The notes under the pieces are model-generated. The model was not told where the DNA came from and did not search any database. It was given only the letters and a program-made list of their open reading frames with translations. A stretch of DNA of 64,000 nucleotides, from positions 28,811 through 92,810 of the forward strand of contig NZ_JAZDRH010000011.1 of assembly GCF_047470865.1 (NCBI RefSeq), given 5' to 3'. Origin of the DNA: JAZDRH01 sp047470865 (lineage in GTDB: Bacteria; Pseudomonadota; Gammaproteobacteria; Pseudomonadales; Pseudomonadaceae). Shown here piece by piece: positions 17,730 to 27,015 of this stretch. Every line of letters starts with the position of its first letter. Position 1 is the stretch's first letter. Both the position numbers and the translations under genes were made by a program.

Positions 17730-18419
17730 CTACTTAGGTTTGCTTTGCTGCGCGTAATAATTCTCAATATTTTTCCTAGAAGCGGCAATATGACGACGCA
17801 TTAATAGCTCTGCTAATTCCCCATCGCCTTCTGCAATAGCATCTAAAATACGATGATGCTCAACATAAGCTTGGGCGGGTCGATTCGGTGTGGTAGAAAA
17901 ACGTATACGGTACATACGCACGAGATGATAGAGCTCATCACATAACAATTTAGTTAGCATCTTATTACCACTGCCCTGTATCACGCGATAATGAAAATCA
18001 TAGTCGCCTTCTTGTTGATAGTAGCCTGTTCCAGCCTGAAAAGAAGCATCTTGCTCATGGGCATAAAGCAAGGTGCGTAATTGAGCTATTTCCGTTGCTG
18101 TCATACGTTGGGCAGCTAAGCGGCATGCCATACTTTCTAACGACTCACGAATCTCATATAGCTCTATTAATTCAGCCGCTGTTAAAGATACCACTCGCGC
18201 ACCTACATGAGGTACACGCACCAGTAACCGCTGCCCTTCTAAACGATGGAGAGCTTCACGTAAAGGTCCACGGCTAATGCCATAGGCTTTGGATAATTCT
18301 GGTTCTGAAATCTTGCTGCCTGGCGCTATATCGCCTGCAATAATAGCTTTTTGTAAGCGTTTAAATACCTGCTCTGCTAATGTTGAGCTATTTTGTAATG
18401 ATTCTGTAGTATTGGTCAC
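17730..18419 (-). CDS. GntR-family (FCD-type) regulator, probably of the propionate genes
   Basis: A 229-residue regulator. The winged-helix domain (residues about 12-80) has PGSKISEPELSKAYGISRGPLREALHRLEGQRL, shown here as the region's start and typical of GntR. The FCD all-alpha ligand domain (about 90-220) has LYEIRESLESMACRLAA and paired histidines such as DYDFHYRVIQGSGN and VEHHRILDA, likely to bind metal and a carboxylate ligand. It matches the regulator that precedes prpBC in Pseudomonas (PmiR type). Its genes share one strand, so it probably represses prpC and responds to 2-methylisocitrate or a relative; this is inferred. Confidence 0.87.
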   Translation of the reverse strand: MTNTTESLQNSSTLAEQVFKRLQKAIIAGDIAPGSKISEPELSKAYGISRGPLREALHRLEGQRLLVRVPHVGARVVSLTAAELIELYEIRESLESMACRLAAQRMTATEIAQLRTLLYAHEQDASFQAGTGYYQQEGDYDFHYRVIQGSGNKMLTKLLCDELYHLVRMYRIRFSTTPNRPAQAYVEHHRILDAIAEGDGELAELLMRRHIAASRKNIENYYAQQSKPK

Positions 18420-18694
18420 AGTTAGGGTTCTTAACTATATTTTTTTGAACTCATAAGCACATCTCTTTTCATATGAGACATGCGGCTACATATAGGATAG
18501 GCATATTGGGGTATTTTCTGCCAGAATACGCCCGCATTTAGCTTATCACTAGCTATTTTATACTTTGAATAGCCTTCGCTATACTCATGGTTATTTTTAA
18601 TCAGGAAGATTAGAATAGTCCGCCATTAAGTGTGTGTTTACACGCAAAACAAAGATAATGCTATCTTTCCCAAACAGCAGTTACTTAGGTACTT

Positions 18695-19240
18695 ATGAAG
18701 ATTCGATTTTTTGCTTTATGTTGCAGCCTATTCGCACTAAACGCCTTCGGTAGCAGTATGCCTTTGACTAAAACAATTTATGGGCTTAATGAACATGTTA
18801 GCCTTCCCTCACTAAATCTTGAGGCACCTGCCAAACTGGATACAGGAGCAGCCACTTCATCCCTTAGCGCTCACAATATTGAACAATTCACCAAAGATGG
18901 TGAGGATTGGGTCCGTTTTACGTTGGCTATTGAAGGCGCCTCAGATGAAGTATTTGAGCGTCCTATTTCACGTATCAGCCGCATTAAACGCCGTGCTGAC
19001 GACATCCCAGATGATGATGAGGATACCCATAGCTCTCGTCCAGTTATTGAAGTTGAACTCTGTATGGGTAACAGCAAGCAGTTAATTGAAATGAACTTAA
19101 CTGACCGAACCTCTTTCCAATACCCTGTTTTAATTGGCTCAAGTGCATTGAAACAATTTAAAGCAATTATTGACCCTAGTTTGAAGTATGCGGCTGGCAA
19201 ACCTGACTGCACTATTAAAACTGAACCTGAAGCTGAGTAA
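18695..19240 (+). CDS. Exported retropepsin-like protein of the RimK-associated 'ATP-dependent zinc protease' family
   Basis: A 181-residue protein with a signal peptide (about residues 1-19, cleaved after AFGS) and a PF05618-type retropepsin-like domain. The catalytic-type motif LDTGAATSS is at residues 48-56, followed later by VELCMGNS and FQYPVLIGSSALKQF, the usual second half. An acidic insert (DDIPDDDEDTH) is near residues 105-115. It is the first gene of a tight operon with a multi-TM protein 5 bases downstream and an ATP-grasp ligase after it. Unlike cytoplasmic RimB-type relatives it should act in the periplasm. The substrate is unknown. Confidence 0.87.
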   Translation: MKIRFFALCCSLFALNAFGSSMPLTKTIYGLNEHVSLPSLNLEAPAKLDTGAATSSLSAHNIEQFTKDGEDWVRFTLAIEGASDEVFERPISRISRIKRRADDIPDDDEDTHSSRPVIEVELCMGNSKQLIEMNLTDRTSFQYPVLIGSSALKQFKAIIDPSLKYAAGKPDCTIKTEPEAE

Positions 19241-19245
19241 TTATC

Positions 19246-20754
19246 ATGCGCTCATTAACTCTTCATCTCAAAATTCTGATTTTTGTACTGGTAACCTTAG
19301 GTGCCGTCGCAACTTGCTATCAGATTTTTGTGCTGAAAGTACCTGTTACAGAAACTGAAACTAACACGCTATGGACTGTTGAAGCCAAACTTGACTTCAA
19401 TGCCAATAACCGTGACCCCGTTAAAGTGCAAATGCATATTCCGCCGCTTACTCAAGACTTTATGAGTATGGCTGAGCATTTTGTTTCAAATAACTATGGT
19501 GTTACGGTAAATCGTAGTGATGACAACCGTAAAGTAACTTGGTCTTCACGCCGTGCAAATGGAAAACAGTCCCTTTATTATCGAGTAGTGCTTGCACAGC
19601 GCTATGACCAAACCGATAGTAAAGGCCCTACATTCCGTGACAGCCTGCCTGTTGAAGGGGCTGAAAAAATTGCGGTAGAAGCACTATTATCGCCAATTCG
19701 CCAACACTCTGCGGACCTTGAAACCTTTATTAGTGAAGCCATCAAGCGGGTGAATAACACGAATGATGATAACGTCAAGCTATTGTTAGCTAATGACACT
19801 TCAACAGAAAATAAAGTACGAGTACTAGAACTACTGCTTTCCGTAGCTCATGTGCCAATGCAGCGTGTACATACCTTACGTTTATCTACTAGCCATCAAC
19901 AATCTCAAGACCTTTGGATTCGTAGCTATAACGGCAAGCAATGGCTATATTTCAATCCTGAAACAAGCCAGTCTGGTTTACCTAAAGATCGTTTAATTTG
20001 GTGGTTAGGCGATGCTCCTCTACTCACAGCAGAAGGCACTGTTAACAAGCCTAATATCAGCTATACCGTTACTCAAAGTGAGCAAGCTGCTTTACTGCTA
20101 AAAGGCAGCGACGCTAGCGCTATGGGTTACCCTATGTATGAGTTGCCACTGCAAAGCCAGCAAGCGTTCAAAATCATGGTAATGATTCCAATTGGCGTAT
20201 TAGTGATTTTGATTCTACGTAACATTGGTGGCTTACAGACCTTAGGTACCTTTACCCCTGTACTGATTGCTTTAGCTTTCCGTGAAACACAGCTGGGCTA
20301 CGGTATTTTGCTATTTACTATTATTACAGCATTGGGCTTATCCTTACGTTCCTATTTAGAACATCTGAAGCTGCAAATGCTACCGAGGCTATCGGTTGTT
20401 TTAACCTTTGTGGTTATTTTAATGGCGGTTATCAGCTTGCTCAGCTACAAGCTCGGTATTGAGCGTGGATTATCAGTTGCATTATTCCCAATGGTTATCT
20501 TAACCATGACGATTGAGCGTCTATCTATTACATGGGAAGAGCGTGGTGGCTCAACAGCCTTTAAAGTAGCCATAGGCACATTAATTGCTGCTGCCTTAGC
20601 TTATTACTTAATGAGCCTGCCGCAGCTAAGTTACTTTATCTTTACCTTCCCTGGCATCTTATTAGTCTTAATTGGCTTTATGTTGGCAATGGGACGTTAC
20701 CGCGGCTACCGCTTAACCGAGTTATTCCGCTTTAAAGCGTTCGTGAAGGAATAA
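19246..20754 (+). CDS. Inactive-transglutaminase domain protein with C-terminal multi-TM (UUP1-type) domain
   Basis: A 502-residue membrane protein. One helix lies at residues 7-27. A long extracytoplasmic region (about 30-300) resembles the inactive transglutaminase fold. Then come about seven membrane helices (from about 307 to 490), with conserved-looking segments such as LQTLGTFTPVLIALAFRE and LSVALFPMVILTMTIERLS. Such proteins occur with PF05618 and ATP-grasp genes. The layout suggests a periplasmic peptide-binding part joined to a membrane channel or carrier, but no activity is known. It sits 5 bases after the retropepsin-like gene and 4 before the ligase. Confidence 0.85.
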   Translation: MRSLTLHLKILIFVLVTLGAVATCYQIFVLKVPVTETETNTLWTVEAKLDFNANNRDPVKVQMHIPPLTQDFMSMAEHFVSNNYGVTVNRSDDNRKVTWSSRRANGKQSLYYRVVLAQRYDQTDSKGPTFRDSLPVEGAEKIAVEALLSPIRQHSADLETFISEAIKRVNNTNDDNVKLLLANDTSTENKVRVLELLLSVAHVPMQRVHTLRLSTSHQQSQDLWIRSYNGKQWLYFNPETSQSGLPKDRLIWWLGDAPLLTAEGTVNKPNISYTVTQSEQAALLLKGSDASAMGYPMYELPLQSQQAFKIMVMIPIGVLVILILRNIGGLQTLGTFTPVLIALAFRETQLGYGILLFTIITALGLSLRSYLEHLKLQMLPRLSVVLTFVVILMAVISLLSYKLGIERGLSVALFPMVILTMTIERLSITWEERGGSTAFKVAIGTLIAAALAYYLMSLPQLSYFIFTFPGILLVLIGFMLAMGRYRGYRLTELFRFKAFVKE

Positions 20755-20758
20755 CGCC

Positions 20759-21745
20759 ATGTTCGGATTATTCAAAACATGGAAACAGCTCAATGAGCGC
20801 GGTATTATGGGCATCAACCGCCGTAACGCAGACTATGTTTTAAAATACAATAAACGTAATCTGTACCCCTACGTTGATGACAAGATTCTAACCAAACAAC
20901 GGGCCATCGAGTGCGGCATTCATGTGCCTGAAATGTATGGCATTATTTCGACTGAGAAAGAGATTTCAAACCTTGAGAAAATTGTTTCTCAACATAAGGA
21001 CTTTGTAATCAAACCTGCTCAAGGTGCTGGCGGCGATGGCATTATTGTTATCGCTGACCGCTTTGAAGGTCGTTATAAAACTGTTTCAGGCAAAATTGTT
21101 TCCCATGATGAATTGGAATATCAGCTTTCTAATATTCTCACTGGGCTTTACTCACTAGGTGGCGCGCGTGATCGCGCACTCATTGAATACCGTGTATCAC
21201 CTGACCCTATTTTCAAAAGCATCAGTTACGAAGGTGTTCCAGATATCCGTATTATTGTCCTAATGGGCTACCCTGTTATGGCTATGTTACGTTTACCTAC
21301 TCGCCAATCGAATGGCAAAGCTAACCTACACCAAGGCGCTATTGGCGTTGGTGTGGATCTAAAAACAGGGCTTACCCTAAAAGGTACTTGGCTAAATAAT
21401 ATTATTACCAAGCATCCTGATACAGCAAATGATGTAGCCGGCGTTCAATTGCCTGACTGGCAAGGTTTCATCAACTTAGCCGCCAGTTGTTATGAACTCT
21501 GCGGCTTAGGATACATTGGTGTGGATATGGTTCTTGATCAAGAAAAAGGGCCTCTGATTCTTGAAATTAATGCCCGCCCTGGCCTAAACATTCAAATCGC
21601 TAATGACACTGGGCTTACTTTACGCACCCATGCGGTAGAGCGCCATTTAGCTGAGTTGAAGAAAAATGATGTCAAAGAAAGTGTTGAAGAGCGCGTTAAG
21701 TTCTCCCAAGAACACTTCGCAGCCAGCTTACCTACAACAGTGTAA
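20759..21745 (+). CDS. RimK-related ATP-grasp ligase (alpha-L-glutamate ligase-like)
   Basis: A 328-residue ATP-grasp enzyme, expected to form an amide bond between a carboxylate and an amine at the cost of ATP. Lys85 in VIKPAQGAGGDGI and the Mg-binding segment ILEINARPGLNIQIAN near residues 278-293 mark the ATP-grasp core. The N-terminus begins with GLFKTWKQLNERGIMGINRRN, shared by this RimK-related subgroup. It is cytoplasmic and last in the three-gene operon. Comparative genomics predicts a peptide-like product handled by the two envelope partners, but substrate and product are unknown. Confidence 0.88.
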   Translation: MFGLFKTWKQLNERGIMGINRRNADYVLKYNKRNLYPYVDDKILTKQRAIECGIHVPEMYGIISTEKEISNLEKIVSQHKDFVIKPAQGAGGDGIIVIADRFEGRYKTVSGKIVSHDELEYQLSNILTGLYSLGGARDRALIEYRVSPDPIFKSISYEGVPDIRIIVLMGYPVMAMLRLPTRQSNGKANLHQGAIGVGVDLKTGLTLKGTWLNNIITKHPDTANDVAGVQLPDWQGFINLAASCYELCGLGYIGVDMVLDQEKGPLILEINARPGLNIQIANDTGLTLRTHAVERHLAELKKNDVKESVEERVKFSQEHFAASLPTTV

Positions 21746-21770
21746 ACTACATCCTTCCTTCTGAAAGATT

Positions 21771-21795
21771 AACGCCCGCTTTGCGGGCGTTTTAC
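21771..21795 (+). terminator. Intrinsic terminator of the retropepsin/ATP-grasp operon
   Basis: A perfect nine-base-pair GC-rich stem (AACGCCCGC / GCGGGCGTT) with a TTT loop, followed by T residues, between the ligase stop and pabB. Confidence 0.92.
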
Positions 21796-21806
21796 TACTA
21801 CAAACT

Positions 21807-23111
21807 ATGCTAACGAGTATTTACCATCCCTTACCCTATGCCACTAACCCAGCCACCTACTTTGCCGCTTTAGCGCAACTAGAAGGGGCTATTTTGCTGG
21901 ATTCAGGCGCGCCCATAGCCCAAGGGCGTTATGATATTTGCTCAGCATTACCTGTAGCACAAATTCAGCCTGAAACCGGTGAACTTGGCTCAGCTTTTTT
22001 AGCAAGAGCGCAAAGGCTTCTCAAGCAACAAGCACCGGCTAGCAATTGGCATGACCTCCCATTTAGCGGCGGATTACTGGGTTTTTTTAATTATGAGTTC
22101 CGCGCTGATAGCCCTTGCCAAAGCCCTCAAGTAGCACGTATTGGCCTTTATGAATGGGCAGTGATTAGCGACCATAAGCAACAAAAAACTTGGCTTATGG
22201 TACATCCACATTATCAAGGATCTATTGATCAGCTGTTTCAATTACTGGCTATTACAGAACGCCAAACCACTACAGCGTTTAACTTATTATCGCCCTTTAC
22301 TGCCGATATCACACAGGCTGAGTACAACCAGAAACTTAGCGCAATCCAAAACTATATTTTGGCCGGTGACTGCTACCAAGTGAATTTCACCCAGCGCTTT
22401 TCAGCGTCTTATACTGGCGATCCTTGGCAGGCCTATTGCCAACTACGACAAAGCTGCCCCACACCTTTTGCAGGCTTTGTACGCCTTGCAGAAAATGAAG
22501 CTATCATAAGTCTATCTCCTGAGCGTTTTATCTTTTGCCAGCAACGTCAAGTAGAAACCAAGCCAATTAAAGGAACGCGGCCACGGGCTTTCGATTACTT
22601 AGAAGATCAAGCCTTAGCCAATGAGCTGGCATTTAGCGAAAAAGACCGTGCAGAAAACCTGATGATTGTCGATTTAATGCGTAACGATATTGCTAAGGAC
22701 TGTGTTATTGGCAGCGTTAAAGTACCTCGTTTATTTGCTATTGAAAGCTACCCAAACGTACACCATTTAGTCAGTACTATTACAGGCCAGTTAAAGCCGA
22801 CATCTAGCGTGTTCGACTTATTTGGCAACTGTTTCCCTGGTGGTTCTATTACAGGCGCACCGAAAATACGTGCCATGCAAATCATTGCAGAACTTGAACA
22901 AGGTGAGCGCGGTATTTACTGCGGCTCATTATTTTATTTAGATAATCAAAACCGCTTTGATAGCTCCATTTGCATACGCACTCTACGTGCACAAAATGGC
23001 ATTATTGAATGTTTCGGCGGTGGCGGTATCGTCCTCGATTCGGATATCAAGGACGAATATCAGGAAAGCTTAGATAAAATCAGCATTCTCATGCGTACAC
23101 TAGAGCGCTAA
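21807..23111 (+). CDS. pabB: Aminodeoxychorismate synthase component I
   Basis: PabB converts chorismate and ammonia (from PabA) to 4-amino-4-deoxychorismate for folate synthesis. The 434-residue chorismate-binding enzyme shows ETKPIKGTRPR. The Lys in PIKGT is the PabB-type nucleophile, where anthranilate synthase has PIAGT. Other signatures are DLMRNDIAKDC, GGSITGAPKIRAMQII and a C-terminal GGGIVLDSD. It follows a terminator, so it is probably transcribed alone, and is convergent with msbA with only 4 bases between stop codons. Confidence 0.94.
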   Translation: MLTSIYHPLPYATNPATYFAALAQLEGAILLDSGAPIAQGRYDICSALPVAQIQPETGELGSAFLARAQRLLKQQAPASNWHDLPFSGGLLGFFNYEFRADSPCQSPQVARIGLYEWAVISDHKQQKTWLMVHPHYQGSIDQLFQLLAITERQTTTAFNLLSPFTADITQAEYNQKLSAIQNYILAGDCYQVNFTQRFSASYTGDPWQAYCQLRQSCPTPFAGFVRLAENEAIISLSPERFIFCQQRQVETKPIKGTRPRAFDYLEDQALANELAFSEKDRAENLMIVDLMRNDIAKDCVIGSVKVPRLFAIESYPNVHHLVSTITGQLKPTSSVFDLFGNCFPGGSITGAPKIRAMQIIAELEQGERGIYCGSLFYLDNQNRFDSSICIRTLRAQNGIIECFGGGGIVLDSDIKDEYQESLDKISILMRTLER

Positions 23112-23113
23112 CA

Positions 23114-23133
23114 GCTCAAGCAGGTGCTTGAGC
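23114..23133. terminator. Hairpin at the pabB/msbA convergent junction
   Basis: A perfect inverted repeat of nine bases (GCTCAAGCA / TGCTTGAGC) around two central bases. It begins 3 bases after pabB and covers the last codons of msbA. It could end or protect both transcripts; no strong T-run is present. Confidence 0.45.
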
Positions 23134-24930
23134 CATATCGTCCTTTTCATTTTGTTTAGCATGCAGACTGAAGTAGAAACCTTCCAGCGCTAATAACGCT
23201 TGATGCGTGCCACGCTCAACAATCTCACCTTGATCCATAACCAAAATCAAATCCGCTTTTTCAATGGTAGAAAGGCGGTGAGCAATAACCAATGTTGTTC
23301 TATTTTGTGTGGCATTATCTAAAGCAGCTTGAATATGACGTTCAGATTCAGTATCCAGTGCTGATGTTGCTTCATCTAAAATGAGCAAAGGTGCATCCTT
23401 TAACAATGCACGCGCAATGGCTAAACGCTGGCGTTGACCGCCTGACAATAAGACGCCATTTTCCCCAACAAGTGTTTCATAGCCGTCTGGCATGCGTTGA
23501 ATAAACTCATCGGCATAAGCGGCTTGAGCAGCTTGCTGCACTTGCTCCAAAGAGGCGCCAGAAAGTTCGCCATACGCAATATTATTGGCAACAGTATCGT
23601 TAAATAAAGATACTTGCTGAGTCACCAGCGCCATATGGTGGCGTAAATTAGTTAATCTAAGGTCTTCAATTAACTCACCATCTAAACGTATTTCTCCCTG
23701 CTGATAAGGGTAAAATCGCGGGATAAGATTAGCCAGCGTTGACTTACCACTTCCAGAACGTCCCACCAAAGCAACCATTTGCCCTGGTTCTACGCTAAAG
23801 CTAATGTTTTTTAGAACGGCTTGCTCTGTACCAGGATAGGTAAAGCTTAAGTTTTTAACCTCTAAACGCCCCTCAACTTGCTCTAATACTTTAGTGCCCT
23901 GATCAGTTTCCTGCACTTCATCCAGCTGCTCAAAAATACTTTCAGCACCTGCAACACCGCGCTGAATGGTTGAACTTACTTCAGAAAGTTGACGGATCGG
24001 CTTAGGCAGTAGACCGGCCATAGTAATATAGGCAATCAGATCACCTGGAGAAGAATCACCACGTAAATACAGCACTAGAAACATCAATACCCCCATTGCC
24101 ATATAAATCACAATCTGCAATGACGGTGTATAAATAGCGCTGGTTCGCACCATGCTGAGTTGACGATGAGTATTGCTATCACTGGCTTCTAAAAAGCGCT
24201 CTTTCTCATATGTTTCGCCACCAAAACTACGTACAACGCGATAGTTATGAATGGTTTCAGAAGCAACATGGGTAACATCTCCCATCGCTGATTGAATTTT
24301 TTTACTGTGTTTGCGAAATTTCTTACTAGCGACACTTACCATCACTGCAATCACGGGCAAAATAGCAACCATCACCAGTGTCAGTTTCCAATTCATCCAC
24401 AGTAAAGTGCCAAATAAAAATACAACTGTCATACCTTCACGTACAACAACTTTAATGGCATCGGTGGCAGCCCCTGTAACCATAGTTACATTATAGGTAA
24501 TACGCGAAACTAAGTGCCCTGAGTTCGTATTATCAAAATACTGGTTGGGTAACGTCAGCAGATTATTAAAAAGCTTAACACGTAAATCATGCACTAAACC
24601 TAATGAGACCTTGGCCAAGAAGAAGTTACCCAAAAAAGTACCAATTCCCTGCCAGATAGCAATAAATACAATTAACAAGGGAACAGCCTGCAATAACTGA
24701 ACCTGCGGCATCCATAGAATGTCCTTAAATAGCGCTGCACTAGGATCGGATAGGCCATCAACAAAGTATTTGAGGATATACGCCAACATTGGTTGGGCAG
24801 AGGCGAAAATTAAAAAACCAACAATACTTATAACAAAGAAGAAAATATAAGGTTTAACGTAGGTTAAAAGGCGAAAATAAATTTTTAGGCTTGAAGCATC
24901 AAGCTGTTGTTCCTGATCTTTTTTACTCAT
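23116..24930 (-). CDS. msbA: Lipid A export ATP-binding/permease protein
   Basis: MsbA flips lipid A-core across the inner membrane. The 604-residue half-transporter has six membrane helices in the first 320 residues, with the coupling-region segment FDNTNSGHLVSRITYNV. A nucleotide-binding domain follows: Walker A GRSGSGKST at 390-398, signature LSGGQRQR, Walker B LLILDEATSALD and a switch His in VIAHRLSTI. In many Pseudomonas genomes msbA neighbours LPS core genes; here its neighbours are pabB and hda. Assignment as MsbA rather than another ABC exporter rests on overall similarity. Confidence 0.92.
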   Translation of the reverse strand: MSKKDQEQQLDASSLKIYFRLLTYVKPYIFFFVISIVGFLIFASAQPMLAYILKYFVDGLSDPSAALFKDILWMPQVQLLQAVPLLIVFIAIWQGIGTFLGNFFLAKVSLGLVHDLRVKLFNNLLTLPNQYFDNTNSGHLVSRITYNVTMVTGAATDAIKVVVREGMTVVFLFGTLLWMNWKLTLVMVAILPVIAVMVSVASKKFRKHSKKIQSAMGDVTHVASETIHNYRVVRSFGGETYEKERFLEASDSNTHRQLSMVRTSAIYTPSLQIVIYMAMGVLMFLVLYLRGDSSPGDLIAYITMAGLLPKPIRQLSEVSSTIQRGVAGAESIFEQLDEVQETDQGTKVLEQVEGRLEVKNLSFTYPGTEQAVLKNISFSVEPGQMVALVGRSGSGKSTLANLIPRFYPYQQGEIRLDGELIEDLRLTNLRHHMALVTQQVSLFNDTVANNIAYGELSGASLEQVQQAAQAAYADEFIQRMPDGYETLVGENGVLLSGGQRQRLAIARALLKDAPLLILDEATSALDTESERHIQAALDNATQNRTTLVIAHRLSTIEKADLILVMDQGEIVERGTHQALLALEGFYFSLHAKQNEKDDMAQAPA

Positions 24931-24954
24931 TCAATTATCTTCAAAATTTTAAAA

Positions 24955-25659
24955 TTACCACTTCAATACAGCTTTAACAAAAGGCACTGTTAACTTACGC
25001 TGCGCTTGTAGTGAGGCTTGATCTAACTGTTCGAGAATATCAAAAAGGCTGGCCATGCTGCGTTCCCCACGGGTTAAAATGAAGTTACCAACTTCATCAG
25101 AAAGCTGCAGGCCGCGACGTGAAGCACGCAGTTGTAATGCACGTAACTTATCGCTATCACTTAAGGCTTGAAGTTGAAAAACTAAAGCCATACTCAGGCG
25201 TGATTCAAGGTCGGCTAGCTTTATACCCAATTTTTTGGGTGAGGCGTCAGCCCCTATTAGCAAGTGTCGACCAGCATCACGCAAGCGGTTAAATAGATGG
25301 AAAAGGGCTTCTTCCCATTCTGGTTTGCCAACCACCATTTGAATATCATCCAAGCAAACCAGCTCACAGAGTTCTAAATTATCTAAAATTTGAATACCAT
25401 GCTCTGCCACAATGCTAAAGGGCAAGTAAACAGCACGATCGCCTCTATCTTGCACACGAATGCAGGCTGCTTGTAATAAATGGCTACGCCCTACCCCTGA
25501 GTTGCCCCATAAATACACAAGATTCTCAACCCAATCTGCATCCGCCTCACAAATACGCTCTACATAACCAAGCGCCACTGCATTAGCGCCTGGGTAGAAA
25601 TTGGTAAAGGTGGCATCATCACGCAGACGCACACCTAGAGGTAACTGTATTGGATCCAT
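24955..25659 (-). CDS. hda: DnaA regulatory inactivator Hda
   Basis: Hda works with the beta clamp to stimulate ATP hydrolysis by DnaA and prevent re-initiation of replication. The 234-residue AAA+ protein has the clamp-binding-like N-terminus PIQLPLGVRL and the family's modified Walker A with Arg for Lys (GNSGVGRS, residues 52-59). It also has LVCLDDIQMV as Walker B and the sensor/box VII region DLESRLSMALVFQL. It lies 14 bases after perM in the same direction, as in Pseudomonas. Confidence 0.94.
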   Translation of the reverse strand: MDPIQLPLGVRLRDDATFTNFYPGANAVALGYVERICEADADWVENLVYLWGNSGVGRSHLLQAACIRVQDRGDRAVYLPFSIVAEHGIQILDNLELCELVCLDDIQMVVGKPEWEEALFHLFNRLRDAGRHLLIGADASPKKLGIKLADLESRLSMALVFQLQALSDSDKLRALQLRASRRGLQLSDEVGNFILTRGERSMASLFDILEQLDQASLQAQRKLTVPFVKAVLKW

Positions 25660-25673
25660 GCAAACTCGTAATG

Positions 25674-26804
25674 CTAGTTAGGTTTTTCAGGCTTTTTCTC
25701 AGGTGCTAATCCTATCACTTCTGGCGTAGCTTCGACACTCTCGGATGCATCTGCTTGATAAACATCAGAGGCTTGATAGATACGGTAAATATGACGCAGC
25801 AATACCACAATAATAGACGCCACAGGCAAGGCTAATAATATACCAGTAAAGCCAAAGAGCTCGCCGCCTGCAAGAATGGCAAAAATAACAGCGACAGGAT
25901 GCAAGCCAATTTTATCGCCCACTAGCAATGGTGTAAGCACCATACCTTCCAATGCCTGACCAATAGCAAAAACAACAGCAACGCCAATTAATACGTAAGG
26001 ATCAAGCCCAAATTGGAAGAATACAGCCGCTAATGCAGCTGAGATGCCTACGACAAAGCCCATATAAGGCACAATACTTGCCAAACCTGCCAACAAACCA
26101 ATAATTAAACCGAGATCAAGCCCAATCAGGCTTAAGCCTAGGGCATAAATGGTGCCCAAGGCTATCATTACCATCAGTTGCCCACGAATAAAAGCCCCTA
26201 ATACTTCATGGCATTCATGGGTTAAGGAAAGAATTTTGGCTTCTTGCCCTCTTGGTAAAATATCACGAATACGCTGCAGTACTAGATCCCAGTCGCGCAT
26301 AAGATAAAAAGCCACTACAGGAATCAGCACCATATTGGCGATCCAAGCAAAAAACGCTAAGCCTGAATGAGTAATTTTTTTAACTACTATTGAAATAATA
26401 TCTGTGGTTTGGTCAAGATTACCGGCTAAAGACGCTTTAATTTTATCGGCTTTAAATACATCGCCAGATACGCCTGCTTTCTGTTGTGCCCAAGGCATCA
26501 CTGTATGCTGCAACCAGTCAAGAAAATTAGGAATCAAACCAATTAATTTGGCAATTTGAGAAGAAAGCAAAGGCAATAGAATCAAGAGTGTAATAATTCC
26601 AACCAAGCTCAAAACAGCAAAAACAACAACGACACTTAACGTGCGACTTAATCCTTTTTTGGTTAAAAAATCCACCACAGGATCGCCTAAATAGGCCAGT
26701 AAAAAAGCAATAAGAAAGGGCGATAAAATAGGCATTACCGCATACAGAAATAAACAAATCAGTAGTGCCGCTAAAATCCATGGCCAGCTTTTAGGTAAGC
26801 TCAT
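25674..26804 (-). CDS. AI-2E/PerM family permease
   Basis: A 376-residue inner-membrane protein with about eight hydrophobic helices, an AI-2E transporter-family layout and typical C-terminal segments GQALEGMVLTPLLVGDKIGLHPVAVIFA (start of a longer block). The C-terminal tail is charged and proline-rich. Members have been linked to small-molecule or ion export, but the substrate of this one is unknown. It is followed by hda at 14 bases, so both are likely co-transcribed. A terminator separates it from the upstream DUF2066 gene. Confidence 0.87.
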   Translation of the reverse strand: MSLPKSWPWILAALLICLFLYAVMPILSPFLIAFLLAYLGDPVVDFLTKKGLSRTLSVVVVFAVLSLVGIITLLILLPLLSSQIAKLIGLIPNFLDWLQHTVMPWAQQKAGVSGDVFKADKIKASLAGNLDQTTDIISIVVKKITHSGLAFFAWIANMVLIPVVAFYLMRDWDLVLQRIRDILPRGQEAKILSLTHECHEVLGAFIRGQLMVMIALGTIYALGLSLIGLDLGLIIGLLAGLASIVPYMGFVVGISAALAAVFFQFGLDPYVLIGVAVVFAIGQALEGMVLTPLLVGDKIGLHPVAVIFAILAGGELFGFTGILLALPVASIIVVLLRHIYRIYQASDVYQADASESVEATPEVIGLAPEKKPEKPN

Positions 26805-26936
26805 TGCCTATCCTCTCGTTAAATAAGGTGCTGCTCTAGCCCGCAATGACGCAAGCTAGGCAATCCTCTAAAATAAAGGCCATATCATAACGGATTCTGC
26901 TTAGATTTTTTTGACTTTATCTGTACCACAAATAAG

Positions 26937-26975
26937 AAAAAGGCAGTGTGCTAGATGTGAACAACTGCCTTTTAC
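26937..26975 (-). terminator. Intrinsic terminator after the DUF2066 gene
   Basis: A ten-base-pair stem (AAAAGGCAGT / ACTGCCTTTT) with a 16-base loop. On the minus strand it runs into TTTTTCTTATT, about 40 bases after the DUF2066 stop. Confidence 0.82.
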
Positions 26976-27015
26976 ATAATGCCTCTATATTATCTCGTGT
27001 GGACGTGCGCAATAA

